Assembly: GCF_002970935.1 (NCBI RefSeq) | Contig: NZ_CP027194.1 | Coordinates: forward strand, 2,170,001-2,234,000 | Source: Lactobacillus sp. CBA3606 | GTDB taxonomy: Bacteria > Bacillota > Bacilli > Lactobacillales > Lactobacillaceae | Direction: 5' to 3' | DNA length: 64,000 nt | Shown: positions 9,506-18,668 of the stretch, one piece after another | Layout of the letters: each line of letters starts with the position of its first letter | Numbering within the stretch: the first letter of the stretch is position 1 | Made by a program: the position numbers and the translations under genes | The notes under the pieces: generated by a model | What the model was told of the DNA's origin: nothing | Databases searched by the model: none | Seen by the model: only the letters and a program-made list of their open reading frames with translations

Positions 9506-9519
9506 TGAAAGCGATATCT
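9506..9519. promoter_or_regulatory. cre-like site in the EAL/nox divergent region
   Basis: TGAAAGCGATATCT matches the catabolite-responsive element TGWAANCGNTNWCA at 13 of 14 positions. It lies between the minus-strand EAL gene and the plus-strand nox/exopolysaccharide genes. No well-formed promoter overlaps it, so function is uncertain. Apart from this, the roughly 300-base gap 9367-9663 holds only the EAL -10 element and a lone TATAAT at 9596-9601 that may serve nox. Confidence 0.4.
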
Positions 9520-9663
9520 AAACTTTTTTTACGTCGATATTAAAATAATGTGGGTGTTTTAACAAATCCGGATATAAATTAATTGAAAAAGCGGTTATAA
9601 TTAAGTTGGTCTGTATCAACGTATTTGTGACAAATAAATTAATTCTGTGGAGGAATATTTAGT

Positions 9664-11062
9664 ATGAAAATTGTAATTGTTGGGTGTACCCATGCCGGAA
9701 CAGCGGCAGCAAATCAAATTTTAAAGAATCATCCAGAATCAGAAGTGACGATTTATGAACGTAACGATAACATTTCATTCTTATCTTGTGGGATTTACCT
9801 TTATTTAGGTGGTAAGGTGAATAAGCTAGAAGATATGTTTTATGCGTCACCAGAAGAATTGGAAGCAGCGGGCGCTAAAGTCAAGACAAAGCATAATGTG
9901 CTTAAAATTGATGCAGCCGCTAAGACGATGCAAGTTGCAGATATGGAAACAGGTCAGGTTTTTGATGACCATTATGACAACTGGGTCATCCGTTGCTGTG
10001 CCACCAATCTTTGGGATTGATGAATCGAAAGTTCTCTTGTGCAAAACGTATGAACAAGCACAGGAAATTTATAAAACCGCTAAAGATAACAAACGGATTG
10101 CGATTGTTGGGGCTGGTTATATTGGGACTGAATTATCTGAAAGTTATGCCAATACCAATCATGAAGTAACCTTGTTCCAATCACATGATCAGATCTTAAA
10201 TCACTATATTAGCAAAGATATGTCTGACCAAGCGGTTGACTTATTGAAGCAACATGGCGTTAAAGTGCTCTTAAATCATCGGGTTACCGCATTTACTGGG
10301 AACGATAAAGGCGAGTTAGTCATTGAAACTGCCCAAGGCGATTTTGTGGCCGACTTAGCGATTGTTGGGACTGGCTTTATTCCAACGACTGAATTATTAC
10401 GTGGTCAAGTGGACATGGACAAACATGGTGCCATCATTATCAATGACTATGTTCAAACGTCTAATCCTGATATTTATGCTGCGGGCGATTCTTGTGTGGT
10501 TAACTTTAACCCAACGGGCCGGTCAGCTTATACGCCATTAGCAACGAATGCGGTACGGCAAGGGGCCTTAGCTGGGGTTAATATCTTTGGCAATATCCAA
10601 CCTTACATGGGAACGCAAGCAACGTCTGCCATGCAGTTATTTAATTACACGTTGGCGACAACCGGGTTGACTTATGAAGTTGCGAAAATGAGTAATATGC
10701 CCGTTAAACGAGTTGTCTTTGATGGTACATGGCGGCCAAGTTATATGCCAAGCACAGATCCATTGAGAATTGAATTAACTTATAATCCTGAAAATCGGCA
10801 AATCTTAGGTGCCCAGTTCTGGAGTCCTCACGAAGTTGCCCAGTCAGCCAATACGGTTTCAGTAGCTATTCAAAATGGGAATACCATTGATGATTTAGCC
10901 TTTGTTGATATGCTATTCTCACCAAACTTTGATGATCCCTTCAATTATTTGAACTTAGTCGCTCAAATGGCGGTTGACCAAGAAGCTAAGGCTGGCAATG
11001 CACAAGGGCGGATTACAGCTATTGGTGATTGGGCTAAATTAAACAATCCTGAAAACAAGTAA
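9664..11062 (+). pseudogene. nox: NADH oxidase, frameshifted
   Basis: Flavoprotein NADH oxidase of the pyridine nucleotide-disulfide family, split between two frames. Frame 1 from 9664 gives the FAD-binding N-terminus (VIVGCTHAGTAAA) and redox cysteine (FLSCGI) and stops at 10020. The rest, from about IMTTGSSVAVPP with the NADH-binding motif GAGYIGTEL and the second FAD motif IYAAGD, runs in frame 2 to 11062. Homologues read YDKLIMTTG at the junction; here YD and IM are read from the same bases, 9971-9979, in different frames. Either a real loss of function or a sequencing error. AGGAGG precedes the start. The polysaccharide genes begin 22 bases after the remnant. Confidence 0.85.
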
Positions 11063-11083
11063 CTCGTAGAATGGGGTCTTACG

Positions 11084-12220
11084 ATGCATAGCAAGTGGTT
11101 AGGGTGGTGGCTATTATTGCCGCTAGTGTTGCTAGGATTAAGTGGTTGTAAAAAAGAAGTGACGGTTAAGCCCCCAACGCAGGCACCGACTGCTTTTAAA
11201 CTGAAAAGTCAGTATGCGACTACGACGGATCAACAACAGGCGCGTTCATTAGTTAAGTTCATTAAACGTGGACTTTTGACGCCGCAAGGGTTGTATACCA
11301 ACTATGTGGATACGGTGAAACGATCGTCTGGGGCCGCTACGGGGCATGAATTATTGAGCGAATCTGCTGGGATGTGGTTACAGTATTTAGTGACAACTAG
11401 TCAGTGGCACCAGTTTCGAACCTTTTATCAAGCCACTAAAAAAACATTCGATGATCATGGTCAATTTAGTTATCGCTATGACCCCCGTTCTAAAAAACGT
11501 TATCGCGTTAATGCCACGCTGGATGATCTACGGATCATTCGCGCGCTATTAGCGTACGATCAAATGCATCATACGACGCATTATCGGCAAGAAGCGACCG
11601 CACGCTATCAAACCTTAATTAATACCAGTATTAAGGATGGTCATCTGGTTGATTATTATGATATGAAGACTGGTAAAGCGGCCACAACGGGGAGTCTAGC
11701 TTACTTCGATTTACAAACATTAAAATATTTTGAACAAAACAGTAAAGCCGGTCGTACAGCCTATCAACATCAATTAACGGTGGTCAAAGGTGGTTATCTA
11801 GGCGATGTATTCCCGCTATATGCTAAGAACTATCAATGGACGACTAGCCAGTATAGTGATGCATCGCTTAATACCTCTGAAGCCTTGGAAACGTTATTGC
11901 ATTTGGCCGAAGTAGGTCAACTTAAAGCAACCAGTCAACACTGGTTAGTACAACGATTGCAACAACGTAATTTGGCTAATGGTTATACGACAACTGGCAC
12001 GGTTAGTGTTAACGGTGAATCAGCGGCCAATTATGCATTAGCGGCCATGATTTTTGCAGCGGTACATGATCGACCACATTATCAACAAGCAATGCGGCAA
12101 GTCTGGCGGTTACAAGTGACAACCTCAACGTCAGCCATATTTGGCGGCATTGGTGATGCGAAAACGCACCAGGCGTACTCTTACAGCAATTTAACTGCTT
12201 TGAATGCCGCTTTTAAATAA
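11084..12220 (+). CDS. Lipoprotein, GH8-like glycoside hydrolase (PssZ-like)
   Basis: 378-residue predicted lipoprotein: N-terminal helix followed by lipobox LSGC with Cys22, so anchored outside the membrane. The remainder looks like an alpha/alpha-barrel glycoside hydrolase of the GH8 type. E93 in LLSESAGMW matches the position of the general acid, and D147/D148 in ATLDDLRIIRAL matches the acidic site after it. In Listeria the GH8-like PssZ trims the c-di-GMP-dependent exopolysaccharide. Here the gene is first in the polysaccharide run, 22 bases after the broken nox. No promoter was found directly upstream, so it may be read from the nox promoter. Substrate unknown. Confidence 0.7.
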   Translation: MHSKWLGWWLLLPLVLLGLSGCKKEVTVKPPTQAPTAFKLKSQYATTTDQQQARSLVKFIKRGLLTPQGLYTNYVDTVKRSSGAATGHELLSESAGMWLQYLVTTSQWHQFRTFYQATKKTFDDHGQFSYRYDPRSKKRYRVNATLDDLRIIRALLAYDQMHHTTHYRQEATARYQTLINTSIKDGHLVDYYDMKTGKAATTGSLAYFDLQTLKYFEQNSKAGRTAYQHQLTVVKGGYLGDVFPLYAKNYQWTTSQYSDASLNTSEALETLLHLAEVGQLKATSQHWLVQRLQQRNLANGYTTTGTVSVNGESAANYALAAMIFAAVHDRPHYQQAMRQVWRLQVTTSTSAIFGGIGDAKTHQAYSYSNLTALNAAFK

Positions 12221-12245
12221 AGGCGATGGACAGAGCTGAGAGGTA

Positions 12246-13739
12246 ATGAATGTGACTAAGTTAAAGCGAGGGCTGATTAAGGCCGGCAAGGTTTTCCAAA
12301 AAATACTGCCACCGCCACTATTAGCAATGCTAATTTGTGCGATTTTGGCTAGTTATATTAATTTTATGCCACCAATTAATGGGTTAGCAGATAATGGGGA
12401 CTATTACCGCGCCATGTATAGTAACGGTATCTATAAACTTTTAGGGACGCATTATAGTTATTTTGACTTCGTCACGCAGAAATTTGGATTGATGAAATAT
12501 TATAATGACTATCAATCAGTTAACTTTTCGTCGCAACCATTATTTGTGAAGCTAGCGATTGGCTTAAATAAATTATTTTATAGCCAAACAGTCTTTGATA
12601 TTCGCTTTATGGGTTTAGTGAATACTGGCTTTTATTTGGGTAGTATTTATTTATTAACAGATGCACTGACTTATCCGGCTAAACGACCACGTAATTATTT
12701 AATTGCTGGCTTAGTTGTGTTTGTGTTCGGGGATTCGTCGTTTACCTTGTATTTCAATTCGTTTTTTGCCGAACCGCAAATGTTAAGCATGACGTTATAT
12801 TCGTTTGCAGCGGTGCTTTTATTAGCCCGGCACCGTTATCGCCGTCGTTGGCCACTATTACTGCTGTTCGGTGTGAGCACCATGTTACTAATTTCGAGTA
12901 AGTCACAAAATGCGCCGTTAGCATTAAGTTATGTGGTTGTTGCATTAGGGTTATTATTTTTACCAAACTTTAAAGCACAACGCCTAATTATTTTTGCTGG
13001 TATGGCTGGCTTGCTCGTGGTTGGGGTGCTGACGTATAAGTTGATTGGGTCAAGTTTTACGCAGATTAATCAGTACCAGGCTTTTTCACATGGGGTGTTG
13101 ACCCAAACTGGCGACCCAAGTACCGATTTGCGCAAAAGCGGTATTGATGAGCAATATGCCCTCATGAAAGATCAAGATTATTATGCAAAGCAGTTTGCAC
13201 CGATTGATGCTTCTGGAAAGTATGTGAAGAAAAATTTACTGACTAAGTATAATTTTAGTTGGATTGCAACATATTATGCGAAGCATTTGCCACAGTTTGG
13301 CAAGTTGTTAGACTTAACGGCGGCAGATGCCATGATTACGCAGGTCAAGGCGGTTGGTGATTATACTAAAGCCTCGGGCGCGCCGGCTGGCAAACAGGTC
13401 ACTTTCTTTACGGGATTTAGTTCAATTGCGGGCGCCTTCTTCCCGCAAAAATATGCTTTTAATTGTTTATTAGCCGTGGCTTTAGCAATGGTATATGCCG
13501 TGGGCTTTTATAATGATTTGAAAGCTCATGCCAGTGAAGGGGTGCTCCGTTTCTTTCTCGTTTTAGGGTACCTGACGATTTTTATTTTTGTCCCGATTAT
13601 TTCAATTGTTGGTGATGGCGATGCGGACCTGGCAAAACACATTTTTATGGTACCGGTCAGCATTGATTTGATTTTCTTGCTAGTTGTATCGGATATTTTA
13701 AATCATCGGTTGTGGCACGCTTATCATGAAGGGACGTAA
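12246..13739 (+). CDS. Multi-pass membrane protein, GT-C-like (WsfD/PssA-like)
   Basis: 497-residue protein with about ten membrane helices. Just after the first helix is an extracytoplasmic acidic motif, NGLADNGDYYRAM (D49, D52), in the place where GT-C glycosyltransferases carry their catalytic aspartates. A large outside loop lies at about 275-385. Best guess is a membrane glycosyltransferase that decorates the polymer with a sugar from a lipid carrier, as suggested by similarity in layout to WsfD-type proteins. The gene is 25 bases after the GH8-like gene and just before an exported DUF2334-like protein. The exact function is not certain. Confidence 0.6.
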   Translation: MNVTKLKRGLIKAGKVFQKILPPPLLAMLICAILASYINFMPPINGLADNGDYYRAMYSNGIYKLLGTHYSYFDFVTQKFGLMKYYNDYQSVNFSSQPLFVKLAIGLNKLFYSQTVFDIRFMGLVNTGFYLGSIYLLTDALTYPAKRPRNYLIAGLVVFVFGDSSFTLYFNSFFAEPQMLSMTLYSFAAVLLLARHRYRRRWPLLLLFGVSTMLLISSKSQNAPLALSYVVVALGLLFLPNFKAQRLIIFAGMAGLLVVGVLTYKLIGSSFTQINQYQAFSHGVLTQTGDPSTDLRKSGIDEQYALMKDQDYYAKQFAPIDASGKYVKKNLLTKYNFSWIATYYAKHLPQFGKLLDLTAADAMITQVKAVGDYTKASGAPAGKQVTFFTGFSSIAGAFFPQKYAFNCLLAVALAMVYAVGFYNDLKAHASEGVLRFFLVLGYLTIFIFVPIISIVGDGDADLAKHIFMVPVSIDLIFLLVVSDILNHRLWHAYHEGT

Positions 13740-13743
13740 CCGT

Positions 13744-15312
13744 ATGCACAAACTAAGAGGTTGGCGATGGGGGTTGCTAGTGCTAGGCGTGTTGTTGGGA
13801 TTTGGTCTAGTGCGTCCAACGGTCCATGCTGCAACGAAAGTTTTATTGGTTTATGATTCTCAAAATAGGGCCACTCATGGTGAAAATAAAATTGCGACGG
13901 TCCAACGGATTTTAGCGGGACTAAATATTGACGTTAAAACAGTTGCAGCAGCGGATTATCAGGCTGGTCAGTTGCAGGCTTATCAAGGCGTGGTGACGAT
14001 GATTAATTGGCCGCAGACGGATTTAAATAATGCTGCGTTTACACATGATCGCCAACAATTTAAAGGGACCAAGCTACACATTGGTCGCAATCTAACGGCG
14101 ACCGAAGCCCGAGACTTAGGTGCTCAGCCTGTAAAATTATATCATCAGCAATTTACGTTACAGAATTCAGCGGGTACAATTCATCAGCTCCTCCCGTTTA
14201 GTGAGACGATGACTGTGTTAACCAAGTTACCGAAAGAAGCTCAGTCAGTTGGTGTTTTGAAAACCCAAGCGGTCACGGCGCGTACCTATTCGTATGGAAC
14301 CATTGTGAATCATCAGGGTTACTTACCGTATTTAGCCACACGTGGCTATAGTTTTGTGGTGGCAGCGCAAATGATGGCCCAATTGTTTGGCCACCGTGGT
14401 CATTATCAACCGTTGCTGACGATTACGAAAGTCACGCCGTATTCTAATCTGACCTTATTAGCGCACTTGAGTCAGACCCTTTATGAACAAGGCATTCCTT
14501 TTGCGGTTAGTACCACTAGTGTGAGTGAAAATGGTCACTTCAAAGCGTTTCAACGTTTTGCAAAAGTATTACGATTAGTTGAAAACCGTGGTGGGGTAGT
14601 TTTCTTAAAGACACCAACGGTCGGTGGGGTGACTGCCAGCAGTGGTGGCAGTCTGAGTCAATTAATGGATGATGAGTTGGTTCAATTAGCACAGAACCAG
14701 GTTTTCCCGGTTGGTATCAGTACATCGATTTATTGGAATCAAGATGCTGTTTATCGTCAATACGCTTTGAAAAAGGCCTCGCATGTTTTATTTTTGCCGA
14801 ATCCGGCGAATTTAACGTATGCTAAACAAGATAATCAGGCGACTCACTTTAAACAAAGCCTGTATGGCTTGGATGCAACGTCCTTGGCTACGGTTACTAG
14901 TGGATCGGATTTAGGAAAACTAGCCGTTGATTTTGCCATACCAACGGCGATAACGGTTACGATGCCAAATAGTTCCCGTAGTTTACGAACGTTAGAGCGG
15001 CGGATTCAGCAGTTACCGTATCAATGGTTTAATCCGGTGACGCAAGGTTGGCAGACGAAAATCACCAGTGGTACCGCCACTTTTGAGTACCGGCAAGGGG
15101 CGTACTTCTTGAATGGCACTCAGACTACGATTGCAGCCAGTGCCACGCGGACAAAGACGTTGGCGCCAGTCAAACCGGCTGAGAGTTGGATGAATCGGTT
15201 CTTTAAAGTTCAAGGGAGTGTTTTGTTAATCTTTTTCGGGATTACTTTCGTGATTTTTATTGGCTTCATTTGGTTTGGTCGGAAGATTTATTTGAATATG
15301 TTTAAACGTTAG
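13744..15312 (+). CDS. Exported DUF2334-like protein, degenerate polysaccharide-deacetylase fold (PssB-like)
   Basis: 522 residues with a signal peptide (cleavage near VHAATK), a long extracytoplasmic region and a C-terminal membrane helix plus short basic tail, so tethered outside the cell. The section LLTITKVTPYSNLTLLAHLSQ, later EQGIPFAVSTTSV, resembles DUF2334 deacetylases, in which this first strand normally carries Asp metal ligands (R-x-E/D-D-V). Those are replaced by T-K-V here, so catalysis is doubtful. ATG at 13744 is preferred to 13726 since AAGGGA lies before it. In context it would modify or guide the nascent polymer at the membrane surface. Confidence 0.6.
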   Translation: MHKLRGWRWGLLVLGVLLGFGLVRPTVHAATKVLLVYDSQNRATHGENKIATVQRILAGLNIDVKTVAAADYQAGQLQAYQGVVTMINWPQTDLNNAAFTHDRQQFKGTKLHIGRNLTATEARDLGAQPVKLYHQQFTLQNSAGTIHQLLPFSETMTVLTKLPKEAQSVGVLKTQAVTARTYSYGTIVNHQGYLPYLATRGYSFVVAAQMMAQLFGHRGHYQPLLTITKVTPYSNLTLLAHLSQTLYEQGIPFAVSTTSVSENGHFKAFQRFAKVLRLVENRGGVVFLKTPTVGGVTASSGGSLSQLMDDELVQLAQNQVFPVGISTSIYWNQDAVYRQYALKKASHVLFLPNPANLTYAKQDNQATHFKQSLYGLDATSLATVTSGSDLGKLAVDFAIPTAITVTMPNSSRSLRTLERRIQQLPYQWFNPVTQGWQTKITSGTATFEYRQGAYFLNGTQTTIAASATRTKTLAPVKPAESWMNRFFKVQGSVLLIFFGITFVIFIGFIWFGRKIYLNMFKR

Positions 15313-15334
15313 TAGGAAAGGCTAAAGGTTGACT

Positions 15335-16582
15335 ATGTTAGATGGATTTTTATTTGTCGCGATTGTGGCCATTTGGGGAATTTTAGTCATCAATGTCATT
15401 TTAACGATTGCCGGTTATGCTAATTACTTACAAAAAAATCGGCAACCAGCGCCAGAACTACCGGCTGAGGTTCCTTTTGTTTCGATTATGGTGCCTGCGC
15501 ATAACGAGGGCATCGTGATTGTCAAAACACTCCAAGCCTTGTTGAATTTTGATTACCCACATGATCGCTACGAGATCATTATTATAAATGATAATTCAGA
15601 CGATAATTCAGCGGAATTATTGGCTCAAACCCAGCGATTGTATCCTAAAAGGCATCTAAAAGTGATTAATACGGATCAGATTACTGGCGGGAAGGGTAAG
15701 TCGAATGCGTTGAACATCGGCTTAAAACAGGCTCGTGGGTCGTTGATTTCCATTTATGATGCGGATAACACGCCACAAGTCAGTGCGTTACGCTATCTGG
15801 TGGCAGAATTAATGGGTGATCCACAGCTGGCGGCGGTGATTGGTAAATTTCGCACGCGTAATAAGAATGCGTCCTTGTTAACACGATTTATTAACATTGA
15901 AACGCTCTCATTTCAATGGATGGCACAGGCGGGACGAGAAAAGTTATTCAAGTTATGTACGATTCCTGGGACGAATTACGTCATCCGGCGTGATATTCTA
16001 GAAAAAATTGGTGGCTGGGATGTGAAAGCGTTAGCCGAAGATACTGAAATCAGCTTTCGTATTTATCGGATGGGTTACCGTATCCGGTTTCAGCCCTTAG
16101 CCGTGACTTGGGAGCAAGAACCGCAAACGTTAGATGTCTGGTTTCATCAGCGGACTCGCTGGGTGAAAGGCAATATTTATGTGATTCTAAAAAATGCTAA
16201 ATTATTGTTTACTAAAACCGGCCGACCGATTCGGTTTGATTTACTTTACTTCTTATCAATTTATTTCTTATTAATGACGTCATTAATTTTATCAGATACG
16301 ATGTTTGTGTTATCAGTTGCAGGGGTCGCACATTCTGATTTAGTCGGTTTTAGTAATGGGTTATGGTTAATGGCAGTGCTCACTTTTGTGATCAGTACCT
16401 TTGTGACGATTACAACGGAAAAAGGCGAAATGACGTTTGCTAATTTGATGATCATTATCTTTATGTATCTTGTTTATAGTCAGATGTGGTTAGCCGTAGC
16501 AACCTATGGGATGGTGGGATATGTTCGTGAGCAAGTTTTTCATCAACAAGCAAAATGGTACAAAACCAAACGGTATCAGTAA
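15335..16582 (+). CDS. Processive family 2 glycosyltransferase, BcsA/PssC-like synthase
   Basis: Membrane polysaccharide synthase of 415 residues. An N-terminal helix (residues 3-27) is followed by a GT-A domain with INDNSDDNS, the DxD motif YDADN (D142, D144), the acceptor motif LAEDTE (E235, D236) and QRTRW (Q272, R275, W276), which marks processive synthases. Three or four helices follow. Unlike BcsA it ends without a PilZ domain, so c-di-GMP must act through another subunit. ATG at 15335 has AAAGG seven bases upstream. The downstream BcsB-like gene overlaps by 62 bases. The sugar donor cannot be told from sequence. Confidence 0.85.
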   Translation: MLDGFLFVAIVAIWGILVINVILTIAGYANYLQKNRQPAPELPAEVPFVSIMVPAHNEGIVIVKTLQALLNFDYPHDRYEIIIINDNSDDNSAELLAQTQRLYPKRHLKVINTDQITGGKGKSNALNIGLKQARGSLISIYDADNTPQVSALRYLVAELMGDPQLAAVIGKFRTRNKNASLLTRFINIETLSFQWMAQAGREKLFKLCTIPGTNYVIRRDILEKIGGWDVKALAEDTEISFRIYRMGYRIRFQPLAVTWEQEPQTLDVWFHQRTRWVKGNIYVILKNAKLLFTKTGRPIRFDLLYFLSIYFLLMTSLILSDTMFVLSVAGVAHSDLVGFSNGLWLMAVLTFVISTFVTITTEKGEMTFANLMIIIFMYLVYSQMWLAVATYGMVGYVREQVFHQQAKWYKTKRYQ

Positions 16583-18668
16583 ATGGGTCATCGGACTACT
16601 CTTGATGGTGGCGCTCAGTAGCAGCGTGCTGTTAGCACCAACTTTAACGGCGACTGCTGCTAAAAAGTCGACCGATTTAACTTATACCCAAGCATTTCAG
16701 AATACGACCACGACGCTGTCGGGGACGTCCGTTGAAGCAAACATGTACTTTATAAAAATGGATTATTGGGACGTTAAAAAAGCGACCATTAACCTTAATT
16801 TTCAAATCTCACAGTTGGCGAATCGCGCAACATCAGACCTAACCGTTTCATTAAATGGCACTAAATTTTATTCTTTCCGGCCTGAAAAGAAGACTGGGTT
16901 ACAGACCAAGTCGATCACGGTGCCATTACGACTATTACAGGGTGAAAATCAACTGAAAATTAGTGGGCAAATCTTGAATCAAGCTGGTCAAAAAGACTAT
17001 CAGTTGGCGCAAACGCCGGCTAATTGGTTAACTATTTATGATGGCGCGACTGTCAACTTTCAATATCAATTAAAAGCGCCAACGACAGCCATCAAGTCAT
17101 TTTATGCCCACTTTTCAGGGACGGACACGATTGCTAATGAGAACTCTGTTATTACGGTGCCCAAGCAAGCTAGTAATGCGGAATTAACGGCGGCGATGTA
17201 TGCCTTATCTGGCGAAGCGCGAACAATTGCGACTGAAACATCGCAGATTCAAGTGACAACCGCCGATAATGCCACGGCCAAAGCGGCTGACTATCAATTG
17301 GTATTGGCGACGTATGATCATTTGCCAGCACAATTCAAAGCTAAGCTGACTCGGGCACAATTGAAAAACCGAGCGGTGATTAAGACTGTCTACACTGGTG
17401 GCAAGCACTATCTAATTGTGACCGCCTTAACGGGACAACACTTGAAGCAAGCGAGTCGCTTTATTGCGAATCAGGAACTGATGCAAGAAACCGAAGCAGC
17501 AACCGAATATGTGGATGATCAAACCGCCACGGTAACATCGGAGTTGCAATATGACGGGAGTTATCAGTTAACGACGACTGCGGATCAATTGACGGGTGCT
17601 AAACATCAGTCCAGCACTTATTTTGTTAATTTACCGGTTGATCGCACGAATGCGGATGGGTCTAAAATCCGCATTCATTTTCGATATTCGAAGAATTTAA
17701 ACTTTAAGCGAGCCTTGGCAACCGTTTATTTGAACGGCAGCCCGTTAGGCAGTAAGAAGCTCAGTGCGGCCCGTGCGGATGATGACAGCCTGACGGTAAC
17801 GTTGCCAAAAGGCCAAGCATTAGGCCATAGCTTTACAATTCGAGTTGGATTTGATTTGGAAATGGCAGATCAGCGTAGTTCAGATAATACGCAAACCCCA
17901 TGGGCAACTATCGAAACTGATTCTAAAGCGATGATTAAGTCGAAGCCAGTGACGGATGTGTTATTTACGAATTACCCGAACTTGTTTTTGAAAAATGACA
18001 CGTTCAACAATGTGGTCGTGGTACGACCGAAGACATTAACCAGTTATGATTATCAGACGTTATCGAATATTTTTAATTTGATTGGTAATTATGCGCAAAG
18101 TAACACTGGTAGTGTCCGGTTTTACACCCATCAGCCAAGTCAGTCAGTCTTGAAAACGAGTCAGGTGATTGCCTTTGGCACGCCAACTCAAAATGAATTC
18201 ATTAAGCGACTCAATCATAAGTTGTACTTTAAATACGGTAAAGGCCAGCAAGGATTTGTATCTAATGAAAAGTTAAGCATTGAACGCACGTATGGTGAAA
18301 ATATTGGGACTGCCCAGCTATTGCGGTCACCATATAATGCCAAGACAGGCTTGTTAGTGGTTACCGCCAAGCAATCGAGTGATGTGTACCGTGCGTCGAC
18401 ACAACTCAACTACCAACGTAACATTGCCCAGTATTCAGGTGACGCAATTGTGGTTGACCATGATAATAATCATTATAATTATCGGTTTAAGAAACATAAG
18501 TCGGTGACGGCTGACAATGTCACTGCCAAAACGGTGCTGTCAAAGAATTCACAGTTAGTCGTTTATTTGGGAATCGCGTTAGTTGGGCTTATTTTGATTG
18601 GGTTAGCTGCCTTTTTGATTTTACGGAAGCATGGGTTAACCGTACGAAGGGGGTCGCACCATGAATGA
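16521..18668 (+). CDS. BcsB-like membrane-anchored synthase partner (PssD-like)
   Basis: 715 residues: N-terminal signal/anchor helix (WVIGLLLMVALSSSVLLAP), two large extracytoplasmic beta-rich halves with BcsB-like carbohydrate-binding and flavodoxin-like modules (for example VSLNGTKFYSF, and VYLNGSPLGSKKL in the second half), and a C-terminal helix (YLGIALVGLILIGLAAFLIL) with basic tail. BcsB proteins accept the polymer as it leaves BcsA and are needed for synthase activity. Start uncertain: ATG 16521 with GGTGGGAT before it, or ATG 16506; both overlap the synthase gene heavily. The next gene begins inside its last codons. Confidence 0.78.
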   Translation: MFVSKFFINKQNGTKPNGISKWVIGLLLMVALSSSVLLAPTLTATAAKKSTDLTYTQAFQNTTTTLSGTSVEANMYFIKMDYWDVKKATINLNFQISQLANRATSDLTVSLNGTKFYSFRPEKKTGLQTKSITVPLRLLQGENQLKISGQILNQAGQKDYQLAQTPANWLTIYDGATVNFQYQLKAPTTAIKSFYAHFSGTDTIANENSVITVPKQASNAELTAAMYALSGEARTIATETSQIQVTTADNATAKAADYQLVLATYDHLPAQFKAKLTRAQLKNRAVIKTVYTGGKHYLIVTALTGQHLKQASRFIANQELMQETEAATEYVDDQTATVTSELQYDGSYQLTTTADQLTGAKHQSSTYFVNLPVDRTNADGSKIRIHFRYSKNLNFKRALATVYLNGSPLGSKKLSAARADDDSLTVTLPKGQALGHSFTIRVGFDLEMADQRSSDNTQTPWATIETDSKAMIKSKPVTDVLFTNYPNLFLKNDTFNNVVVVRPKTLTSYDYQTLSNIFNLIGNYAQSNTGSVRFYTHQPSQSVLKTSQVIAFGTPTQNEFIKRLNHKLYFKYGKGQQGFVSNEKLSIERTYGENIGTAQLLRSPYNAKTGLLVVTAKQSSDVYRASTQLNYQRNIAQYSGDAIVVDHDNNHYNYRFKKHKSVTADNVTAKTVLSKNSQLVVYLGIALVGLILIGLAAFLILRKHGLTVRRGSHHE

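Noticed and set aside
9583-9601. cre site over the TATAAT upstream of nox
   Set aside because: Aligning the central CG leaves three mismatches, including the first TG; not above background.
9620-9640. Rex (NADH-sensing) operator before nox
   Set aside because: Only one half, TTGTGACA, is present; the inverted second half is missing.
9971-9979. Programmed ribosomal frameshift in nox
   Set aside because: No slippery heptamer or downstream stimulatory structure is seen, and residues K-L expected at the junction are absent, so deletion explains it better.
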